From: an uncultured Oscillibacter sp.
GTDB taxonomy: Bacteria > Bacillota > Clostridia > Oscillospirales > Oscillospiraceae
NCBI GenBank assembly: GCA_910583695.1
Contig: CAJTZL010000041.1
Span: 1-11,928, forward strand
Direction of reading: 5' to 3'
DNA: 11,928 nt
Shown: positions 1 through 4,697 of the stretch, piece by piece
Numbering within the stretch: position 1 is the stretch's first letter
Layout: each line of letters opens with the position of its first letter
Translations under genes and position numbers: made by a program
Notes under the pieces: model-generated
What the model saw: only the letters and a program-made list of their open reading frames with translations
Databases searched by the model: none
Told to the model about the DNA's origin: nothing

Positions 1-1
1 A

Positions 2-115
2 GGCCAACCGCCGCCAAGCGGCGGCTCTTGGGCCGGAGACAAATGGGGGGTGCAATGCACCAGCCATCGCTGGTATCCATTCCGCCCCGCCCGTAAGGGC
101 AAGTAAAGGCCCCCC
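2..115. other. Cluster of inverted repeats, possible structured RNA or dispersed repeat
   Basis: No gene is visible here, but the segment is dense in perfect inverted repeats. CCGCCGC (8-14) pairs with GCGGCGG (18-24) across a CAA loop, with outer pairing of 2-7 to 28-34. ACCAGC (59-64) pairs with GCTGGT (69-74). GCCC (89-92) pairs with GGGC (97-100). GGGGGG (45-50) can pair with CCCCCC (110-115) and so enclose the last two hairpins in a multibranch fold. GGTGC (49-53) with GCACC (57-61) is an alternative that competes with the second hairpin. There is no T-run after a stem, so a simple terminator is unlikely. It lies just after the stop codon of the minus-strand regulator and could be its 3' UTR, a dispersed intergenic repeat, or the end of an element outside the window. 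The repeats are seen directly; the role is unknown. Confidence 0.4.
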
Positions 116-375
116 TACTCGGGGTATTCTTCATAAAAATCCGCCAGCATTTCTTCTACGGTCACGCCTAGGGCGCGGCAGAGACAGGCCAGCTCATAGT
201 CGGTGACAATGCGGGAATTGTTTTCAATATTGCTGATTCCCTGCTGGTCTATATTGATATTCAAGACCTGTAACCTCGCAACCAACTGCTCCTGCGTAAT
301 TTTTCGCAGGTTCCGAAAATAGCGGACACGTTTGGAGATTACATTTTTATTTCCATAATATTGAATTTTCTTCAT
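115..375 (-). CDS. XRE-family helix-turn-helix transcriptional regulator
   Basis: A predicted single-domain DNA-binding protein of 86 residues. An XRE/Cro-C1 type HTH fills residues 14-72: TQEQLVARLQ (27-36) is the second helix and DQQGISNIENN (43-53) the recognition helix, followed by the usual ELACLCRALGVTVEEML stretch. No sensor or second domain is present. The start at 375 is chosen over an in-frame ATG at 420. The longer form adds only a basic, unstructured-looking N-terminus, its region overlaps the -35 box of the divergent promoter (408-413), and a TAAAAT-like -10 for this strand (401-406) lies downstream of 420. The Shine-Dalgarno match at either start is weak. The gene is clearly AT-richer than the rest of the window, which may reflect transfer. 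It is divergent from the small gene at 466 and so could regulate it. Targets cannot be read from the sequence. Confidence 0.85.
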   Translation of the reverse strand: MKKIQYYGNKNVISKRVRYFRNLRKITQEQLVARLQVLNINIDQQGISNIENNSRIVTDYELACLCRALGVTVEEMLADFYEEYPE

Positions 376-407
376 AGAAAGCCTACGCTTATGTGATGTA
401 ATTTTAC

Positions 408-437
408 TTGACTTTATCATTGCCTATGTCTTAGAAT
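408..437 (+). promoter_or_regulatory. Sigma-A type promoter for the small gene at 466
   Basis: TTGACT (408-413; five of six matches to TTGACA) is followed after 18 bp by TAGAAT (432-437; five of six matches to TATAAT). Transcription would begin near 444, about 20 nt before the start codon at 466, which has AGGAGG at 454-459. The promoter sits in the divergent gap with the XRE gene, where that regulator could act. Confidence 0.6.
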
Positions 438-465
438 ATGATTCATAAATGTAAGGAGGCTGCAT

Positions 466-717
466 ATGGATTTCTATGAATCAGTGATACATGGCTTTTC
501 CGAAAAACTTCGGGCCGCCGTCACGCCCAGCGACGAGGAAAAACAGTCCCTGTTGGCGGAGCTGATACAAAACCGCGCCTGTCAGGCTTTGGAAGACATC
601 CGAAAGGTCTTGGACGATGATCGTCTGGACGATCCAACCTGCTTCTACCGAATCGAGGAGATTGTAAAAATCTACGAAAAGGCCGGTTCCAACGGCGGCT
701 CCCGGCATGATTTTTAA
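466..717 (+). CDS. Small acidic conserved protein of unknown function
   Basis: An 83-residue soluble, acidic, mostly helical protein with no signal peptide or membrane segment. The start is well supported: AGGAGG (454-459) lies 6 nt before ATG, behind a good promoter. The C-terminal half carries CFYRIEEIVKIYEKAGSNGG followed by SRHDF (residues 59-83). From memory, a similar 'CF.RIEEIV...GS.GG.RHDF' ending occurs in many small Clostridia proteins, but I cannot check this or give a family name. Residues 24-50 look like a charged amphipathic helix. It is divergent from an XRE regulator of similar AT-rich composition, so the two may form a small regulatory pair. A role as a partner of the regulator is only a guess. 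Confidence 0.8.
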   Translation: MDFYESVIHGFSEKLRAAVTPSDEEKQSLLAELIQNRACQALEDIRKVLDDDRLDDPTCFYRIEEIVKIYEKAGSNGGSRHDF

Positions 718-767
718 AAATCGTGAAATCCGACAAGATCATCCAGAAATTTTATACAGCCTTCCCC

Positions 768-796
768 TTGCATCCCGCCGGAGAATATGCTATACT
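768..796 (+). promoter_or_regulatory. Extended -10 promoter for the phospholipase C-like gene
   Basis: TTGCAT (768-773) is followed after exactly 17 bp by TATACT (791-796), with an extended -10 TGC at 788-790. Initiation near 803 would leave a leader of about 26 nt carrying AGGAGG (815-820). The same TGC-TATACT block recurs before the MATE gene (10388-10396), which supports it as a real promoter form in this genome. Confidence 0.7.
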
Positions 797-828
797 GAAC
801 CTATTCTTGCGGTTAGGAGGAGCTAACT

Positions 829-1374
829 TTGCAGAAACGTACCCACACCCTGCTGGCCCAGACGCTGCTGCGCAGCGGCACGGGCTTCTCCGCCCGGCGC
901 TTTGAGCTGGCCTTTCTCTTCGGGTCCTTTCAGCCGGACGTGAACCCCCTGAGCTACCTGAAGGGCTCCCTGCATTACAACAAGCTCAAGGGACACAACT
1001 ACGCCAATTCCCGGGCTTATATCAACGCCAAAATTTTGAAGCTCCAGCGCCGCCGGCGGTGGACCATGTGGCAGTACTATACCCTGGGCAAGCTGACCCA
1101 CTACCTGGCCGACGCCTATACATACCCCCACAATCCGGACTACCCCGACAGCATGCTGGATCACCACAACTATGAGACGGACCTCCGCCGCTTCATGCGG
1201 GGGTATCTTGCCCACCAGCACCTCCGCCGCCAGCAGGCCCGCCGGGATCTCATCGCCGCCCTGGAGGAGCTCCACGAGCAGTACATGGACACCCGGGCCA
1301 GTATGCTCCGGGACGCCAACTATATCCTCAAGGCCACCAGCCTCCTGATGGCCGGGTGCCTCCCCGCCGCGTAA
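829..1374 (+). CDS. Zinc-dependent phospholipase C-like protein
   Basis: A 181-residue protein resembling the zinc-dependent phospholipase C / S1-P1 nuclease-like helical fold. Visible metal-site features are FQPDVNP (D37), GSLHYNK (H49), LGKLTHYLADAYTYPHN (H91, D95, H101) and DHHNYE (H112, H113, E116), spaced as in the cytoplasmic-looking members common in Clostridia. There is no signal peptide or membrane segment, unlike secreted toxins such as Bacillus cereus PC-PLC or Clostridium alpha-toxin, so a secreted virulence role is not supported. The start is TTG at 829, with AGGAGG (815-820) 8 nt upstream; no ATG fits. The C-terminal third (residues 118-160) is charged and helical. It has its own promoter and stands apart from the aromatic operon. 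The substrate is unknown; hydrolysis of a phosphoester is inferred from the family only. Confidence 0.8.
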   Translation: MQKRTHTLLAQTLLRSGTGFSARRFELAFLFGSFQPDVNPLSYLKGSLHYNKLKGHNYANSRAYINAKILKLQRRRRWTMWQYYTLGKLTHYLADAYTYPHNPDYPDSMLDHHNYETDLRRFMRGYLAHQHLRRQQARRDLIAALEELHEQYMDTRASMLRDANYILKATSLLMAGCLPAA

Positions 1375-1425
1375 CCTGCCTGTGGGCAGGGACGCCTCCC
1401 TGCGCGCCTGTTTGCAAAACCGTCC

Positions 1426-1454
1426 CGGTCCTGTGCGAACAGCACAATGGACCG
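1426..1454. other. Imperfect inverted repeat between the phospholipase-like gene and the aro leader
   Basis: CGGTCC-TGTGC (1426-1436) pairs with GCACA-AT-GGACCG (1442-1454), an 11-bp stem with a 2-nt bulge and a 5-nt loop. A second short hairpin, CCTGCC/GGCAGG (1375-1380 with 1385-1390), starts right after the stop codon of the upstream gene. Neither is followed by a T-run, so they are not convincing intrinsic terminators, although they may stabilise the 3' end of that mRNA. Nothing else is visible between 1391 and 1488. Confidence 0.35.
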
Positions 1455-1488
1455 TCCGAAAAAGGCTTGTATTTGTAGGAACTCACAG

Positions 1489-1517
1489 TTTCCATTTTCC
1501 CGGCGTTGTGTTATGCT
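1489..1517 (+). promoter_or_regulatory. Promoter of the aromatic amino acid operon
   Basis: TTTCCA (1489-1494, four of six matches) is followed after 17 bp by TATGCT (1512-1517, four of six matches), with an extended -10 TG at 1509-1510. Initiation would fall near A1524, giving a 5' leader of roughly 227 nt before aroF. That leader contains the leader peptide and the terminator. It is the only convincing promoter between the phospholipase-like gene and the leader peptide. Confidence 0.6.
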
Positions 1518-1550
1518 TTAAACATCTAAAGAGCAAAGGGGAACCCAGCC

Positions 1551-1652
1551 ATGACCGCCATTGCCCGCACCGCTGAATACGGCTATTTCTACTTTAGCTT
1601 TACCAGCTTTGGTAAGGCTTTTTGTGGTTTGGCTGAAACCGAGCGTGTGTGA
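1551..1652 (+). CDS. Phe/Tyr-rich leader peptide of the aro operon attenuator
   Basis: A 33-codon ORF, ATG 1551 to TGA 1650-1652, with AAGGGGA (1536-1542) 8 nt before the start. Its core, EYGYFYFSFTSF (residues 9-20), is extremely aromatic: Tyr at 10, 12 and 14, Phe at 13, 15, 17, 20 and 24. No Trp codon is present. Such a run is the hallmark of leader peptides that sense charged tRNA, as in the E. coli pheA leader. It is translated directly upstream of genes making both Phe and Tyr, so the sensed residues match the products. Codons 26-28 (1626-1635) double as the antiterminator strand that pairs with the terminator. The peptide itself probably has no function; its translation is the signal. 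The ORF is too short for routine gene calling. Confidence is high because promoter, ribosome binding site, codon content and RNA folds agree. Confidence 0.87.
   Translation: MTAIARTAEYGYFYFSFTSFGKAFCGLAETERV
1596..1619 (+). promoter_or_regulatory. Hairpin inside the control codons (possible RNA polymerase pause site)
   Basis: AGCTTTACCA (1596-1605) pairs with TGGTAAGGCT (1610-1619) across a GCTT loop: ten pairs, nine Watson-Crick and one G-U. It covers leader codons 16 to 23 and is the first strong fold the transcript can make. In known attenuators a comparable early hairpin pauses RNA polymerase until the first ribosome arrives; that role here is inferred. A ribosome stalled at the early Tyr/Phe codons would melt it. 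Confidence 0.6.
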
Positions 1653-1703
1653 GCTTTCGGACCGGTCCTGGGACACGTGTACGAAGCGGCCCGCAGCCAA
1701 ACC
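1626..1703 (+). promoter_or_regulatory. Antiterminator pairing of the aro attenuator
   Basis: GGTTTGGCTG (1626-1635) is the exact reverse complement of CAGCCAAACC (1694-1703), giving ten uninterrupted pairs. The second strand covers five bases of the terminator's 5' arm and its whole loop, so antiterminator and terminator cannot coexist. The first strand lies in leader codons 26-28, just after most control codons: a ribosome stalled at codons 10-20 leaves it free, while one that runs on to the stop would disturb it. Competing folds are a local hairpin GGTTT/AAACC (1626-1630 with 1636-1640) and a 6-bp match of CAGCCA (1546-1551, next to the start codon) with TGGCTG (1630-1635). Either could favour termination when the leader is untranslated. 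Confidence 0.78.
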
Positions 1704-1724
1704 GGCTGCGGGCCTTTTTGCTTT
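1688..1724 (+). terminator. Intrinsic terminator of the aro attenuator, upstream of aroF
   Basis: GGCCCGCAGCC (1688-1698) pairs perfectly with GGCTGCGGGCC (1704-1714) across a 5-nt AAACC loop, followed at once by TTTTTGCTTT (1715-1724). It lies 36 nt after the leader peptide stop and 26 nt before aroF, so it can only act as a conditional terminator for the operon or its readthrough. Its 5' arm is shared with the antiterminator. Confidence 0.9.
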
Positions 1725-1750
1725 ATGAATTTATTTGGGAGGAATCCGCC

Positions 1751-2767
1751 ATGATCGTCATTTTGAAGCACAACCCCAACCGGGACCAGCTGGAAAGCCT
1801 CATTTCCTGGCTTCAGGAAAAGGGCGTCACCATCCACACCAGCATCGGCGAGGCCAACACCATCTTAGGACTGGTGGGGGACACCTCCAAGCTGGACATC
1901 GACCTCATCGCCGCTCTGGACATTGTCGAGGATGTGAAGCGGGTCCAGGAGCCTTACAAGAACGCCAACCGGAAGTTCCACCCGGAGGACACCGTCATCC
2001 CCGTGGGGAACACCCGGATCGGCGGCGGCACCCTGACCATCATGGCGGGGCCCTGCTCCGTGGAGAGCGAGGAGCAGGTGGTTGCCATCGCCAAGGCCGT
2101 GAAGGCCAGCGGGGCCACCATGCTCCGGGGCGGGGCCTTCAAGCCCCGGACCTCCCCCTACGCCTTCCAGGGCCTGGGGGCCACGGGGCTGGAGTACCTG
2201 AAGGTCGCCCGGCAGGAGACGGGGCTGCCCATCGTGACGGAGCTGATGGACGTGACCCAGCTGCCCCTCTTTAAGGACGTGGACGTTATCCAGATCGGGG
2301 CCCGGAACATGCAGAACTTCGACCTCTTGAAGGCCGTGGGACACCAAGAGAAGCCCGTTATGATCAAGCGGGGCATGTCCGCCACCTTTGAGGAATGGCT
2401 CATGAGCGCCGAGTACGTCATGGCCAGCGGAAACGAGCACGTGATTCTCTGCGAGCGGGGCATCCGGACCTTTGAGAGCTACACCCGGAACACTCTGGAC
2501 CTCTCCGCCATCCCGGTGATGCGCCAGCTCACCCACCTGCCCATCATCATCGACCCCAGCCACGCCACGGGCAAGTACTGGCTGGTGGAGCCCCTGGCCC
2601 GGGCCGCCGTGGCGGCGGGGACCGACGGGCTCCAGATCGAGGTCCACAACGACCCGGCCCACGCCCTGTGCGACGGGCCCCAGTCCTTGAAGCCGGAGGT
2701 CTTCGACCCCCTGGCCAGGAAGCTGCTGAAGCTCCACGCCTTCATGCGGGAGCTGGACAACGAGTAA
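1751..2767 (+). CDS. aroF: 3-deoxy-7-phosphoheptulonate (DAHP) synthase, Thermotoga-type
   Basis: First step of the shikimate pathway: PEP plus erythrose 4-phosphate to DAHP, in the cytosol. The 338-residue protein has an N-terminal ferredoxin-like regulatory domain (about 1-70) and a TIM-barrel catalytic domain (about 80-335), the architecture and length of Thermotoga maritima DAHP synthase. Seen motifs are MAGPCSVES (C102), GGAFKPRTSPYAFQGLG (K131, R132), GARNMQN, MIKRGMS, IIDPSHATGK (H271), EVHNDP (E297) and CDGPQSL (D308). C102, H271, E297 and D308 are the expected metal ligands. In this family the N-terminal domain mediates feedback inhibition by Tyr or Phe, so the enzyme may be controlled both allosterically and by the attenuator. 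The start is ATG 1751, with GGGAGG (1737-1742) 8 nt upstream; an in-frame GTG at 1649 would run through the terminator and is rejected. Confidence 0.95.
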   Translation: MIVILKHNPNRDQLESLISWLQEKGVTIHTSIGEANTILGLVGDTSKLDIDLIAALDIVEDVKRVQEPYKNANRKFHPEDTVIPVGNTRIGGGTLTIMAGPCSVESEEQVVAIAKAVKASGATMLRGGAFKPRTSPYAFQGLGATGLEYLKVARQETGLPIVTELMDVTQLPLFKDVDVIQIGARNMQNFDLLKAVGHQEKPVMIKRGMSATFEEWLMSAEYVMASGNEHVILCERGIRTFESYTRNTLDLSAIPVMRQLTHLPIIIDPSHATGKYWLVEPLARAAVAAGTDGLQIEVHNDPAHALCDGPQSLKPEVFDPLARKLLKLHAFMRELDNE

Positions 2768-2779
2768 GGAGGACGGGTG

Positions 2780-3616
2780 ATGAACGTCGGCATTGTGGGC
2801 CTGGGGCTTATCGGCGGCTCCATGGCGAAAAGCGTCAAGGCCCGGACGGCCCACACCGTCTGGGGAGTGGATCTGGACCAGGAGACCATGGCCCTGGCCC
2901 GGATGAGCGGGGCCATCGACGGCCCCCTGACGGAGGAGAACCTGCCCCGGTGCGATTTGCTTCTGGTGGCCATCTGCCCCGGCGCGGCGGTGAAGTGGGT
3001 GCGGGACCACGCGGGCCAAATCGCCAGGTCCGCCATCCTGGTGGACCTGTGCGGCGTGAAACGGGTGGTGGTGGAGGCCCTGGCCCCCCTGGCGGAGGCC
3101 CACGGCTTTGCCTACATCGGCGGGCACCCCATGGCGGGGCGGGAGCGGGGCGGCTTCACCGCCTCTTCCGAGGATTTGTACGTGGGGGCCTCCATGATTC
3201 TCACTCCGGACAAGCGGACGGACATGCAGCTGCTGGAGACCCTGAAAGCCTTCTTTCTGGATGTCGGCTTTGCCGGGCTCACCTTCTCAGACCCGGAGGA
3301 GCACGACCGTATTATTGCCTTCACCTCCCAGCTGGCCCACATCACCTCCAGCGCCTATGTAAAATCGCCGGAGGCCCAGCGCCGCCGGGGCTTCTCCGCC
3401 GGGAGCTTCCAGGACATGACCCGGGTGGCCCGGCTGGACGAGGACATGTGGACGGAGCTGTTTCTGGACGACGCGGACTATCTGGTGAAGGAGCTGGATA
3501 TTCTGATTGAGAACCTCGCCGCCTATTCCAGGGCCCTGAAATCCGGCGACGCGGAGCAGGTCCGGGCCCTTTTGAAAGAGGGCCGGGAGATGAAGGCCGC
3601 CGCCGGGGGAAATTAA
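2780..3616 (+). CDS. tyrA: Prephenate dehydrogenase
   Basis: Oxidative decarboxylation of prephenate to 4-hydroxyphenylpyruvate, the Tyr branch. The 278-residue protein starts with a Rossmann fold, GIVGLGLIGGS (residues 4-14), with D31 at the end of the second strand, which suggests NAD+ over NADP+. GGHPMAGRERGGF (114-126, H116) and SQLAH (183-187, H187) hold the conserved histidines of the active site, and SFQDMTRVA (209-217) begins the helical dimerisation region. There is no chorismate mutase or C-terminal ACT domain, so this is the short monofunctional form. AAGGAGG (2766-2772) overlaps the aroF stop; ATG 2780 at 7 nt spacing is preferred to the adjacent GTG 2777 at 4 nt. It is placed beside aroF at the front of the operon. 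Confidence 0.94.
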   Translation: MNVGIVGLGLIGGSMAKSVKARTAHTVWGVDLDQETMALARMSGAIDGPLTEENLPRCDLLLVAICPGAAVKWVRDHAGQIARSAILVDLCGVKRVVVEALAPLAEAHGFAYIGGHPMAGRERGGFTASSEDLYVGASMILTPDKRTDMQLLETLKAFFLDVGFAGLTFSDPEEHDRIIAFTSQLAHITSSAYVKSPEAQRRRGFSAGSFQDMTRVARLDEDMWTELFLDDADYLVKELDILIENLAAYSRALKSGDAEQVRALLKEGREMKAAAGGN

Positions 3617-3629
3617 AGGAGGACCGCCA

Positions 3630-4697
3630 ATGCCGGACTATAAAGAGATACGGGTGAACACCGGTCCCGCCTATACGGCCGCCATCGGCCCGGGCCTCTT
3701 GAGAGACTGCGGGCGGCGGCTGCGGGAGGTCATCCCCCCCTGCCATATGGCGGTGGTCACGGATTCCGTCGTGGGGCCGCTGTACCTGGAGACGGTGACG
3801 GAGAGCCTGAAAGCGGCGGGCTATACCGTCAGCGCCTATGAATTTCCCGCCGGGGAGGAGAGCAAGAACGTCTCCACCCTGTCGGACATCCTGGAGTTCC
3901 TGGCAAAGGAGCGTTTGACCCGCTCCGACTGCCTTGTCGCCCTGGGCGGCGGGGTGGTGGGGGACATGGCGGGCTTTGCCGCCGCCGTTTACCTCCGGGG
4001 CGTCCGGTATGTGCAGATGCCGACGACCTTGCTCTCCGCCGTGGACTCCTCCGTGGGGGGCAAGACCGCCATCGACCTGAAGGCCGGAAAGAATCTGGCC
4101 GGGGCCTTTCTCCAGCCCGCCGCGGTGCTGTGTGACACGAACTGCCTGGGGACCCTGCCGCCAGAGGTCTTTGCCGACGGGGCGGCGGAGGCGGTGAAAA
4201 CCGGAGTGCTCTGCGACGAGGGCCTCTTTGCCCTCTTTGAGGACGGCGCGCTGAAAGCGAACCCGGCGGAGGTTATCGCCCGGTGCGTGGAATACAAGGC
4301 CGGGGTCGTGGAGCGGGACGAGAAGGAGCAGGGAGAGCGGAAGCTCTTAAACCTGGGCCACACCGTGGGCCACGCCATTGAAAAGTGCAGCGGCTTCACG
4401 ATTCCCCACGGCCACGCCGTGGCGGCGGGGCTGGCGGTCATGGCCCGGGCGGCGGAGCGGCTGCGCTGGACCAATGGGCCCATCGCGGAACGTGTCGGCA
4501 GGTGCCTGGAAGGGCAGGGACTGCCGGTTTCCACGGAGTTTTCCCCCGAGGCCCTGGCGGAGGCGGCGCTTGCGGACAAGAAGCGGGCGGGGGATTCCAT
4601 CACCATCGTGGTCCCGAAGGAAATCGGGACCTGTGAACTGCTGAAGATTCCGGTGTCGGAGCTTTTGTTCGTCATCGGGACGGGATGGGAGGCGTAG
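3630..4697 (+). CDS. aroB: 3-dehydroquinate synthase
   Basis: Second shikimate step: DAHP cyclises to 3-dehydroquinate, using NAD+ and a divalent metal. The protein has 355 residues, the normal length. Motifs in order are FPAGEESK (72-79), ALGGGVVGDMAGF (104-116, NAD-binding loop), PTTLLSAVDSSVGGKTAID (131-149), KNLAGAF (154-160), AAEAVKTG (E187), LNLGHTVGHAIE (H244) and PHGHAVAAG (H260). E187, H244 and H260 fit the metal ligands. The last motif reads HGHAV where many homologues have HGEAV. The start is ATG 3630, with AAGGAGG (3616-3622) 7 nt upstream, overlapping the tyrA stop. The stop codon directly abuts the aroA ATG. Confidence 0.96.
   Translation: MPDYKEIRVNTGPAYTAAIGPGLLRDCGRRLREVIPPCHMAVVTDSVVGPLYLETVTESLKAAGYTVSAYEFPAGEESKNVSTLSDILEFLAKERLTRSDCLVALGGGVVGDMAGFAAAVYLRGVRYVQMPTTLLSAVDSSVGGKTAIDLKAGKNLAGAFLQPAAVLCDTNCLGTLPPEVFADGAAEAVKTGVLCDEGLFALFEDGALKANPAEVIARCVEYKAGVVERDEKEQGERKLLNLGHTVGHAIEKCSGFTIPHGHAVAAGLAVMARAAERLRWTNGPIAERVGRCLEGQGLPVSTEFSPEALAEAALADKKRAGDSITIVVPKEIGTCELLKIPVSELLFVIGTGWEA

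Noticed and set aside
1..115. CRISPR array or tRNA gene in the hairpin cluster
   Set aside because: No regularly spaced direct repeats, and no tRNA anticodon arm or T-loop consensus.
723..905. 60-codon plus-strand ORF before the phospholipase-like gene
   Set aside because: It overlaps the promoter and the 5' end of the real gene in another frame and lacks its own ribosome binding site.
1375..1454. Intrinsic terminator after the phospholipase-like gene
   Set aside because: The two stems lack a following T-run on the plus strand, so I list only inverted repeats.
1382..1576. 64-codon plus-strand ORF across the promoter and leader start
   Set aside because: No ribosome binding site, no recognisable protein, and it is out of frame with the leader peptide.
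1649..1750. In-frame GTG at 1649 that would extend AroF by 34 residues and overlaps the leader peptide stop (GTGA)
   Set aside because: The extension is encoded by the attenuator stems, has no AroF homology, and the true start at 1751 has a good Shine-Dalgarno; the Thermotoga-type length of 338 residues fits the ATG.
1524..1750. T-box or other riboswitch in the aro leader
   Set aside because: I see no T-box consensus stretch and no specifier loop; the terminator is instead explained by a translated aromatic leader and a direct antiterminator match.
1865..3127. Long minus-strand ORF (420 codons) opposite aroF and tyrA
   Set aside because: Typical GC-rich antisense shadow: His/Gly/Pro-rich translation without domains, opposite well-supported genes.
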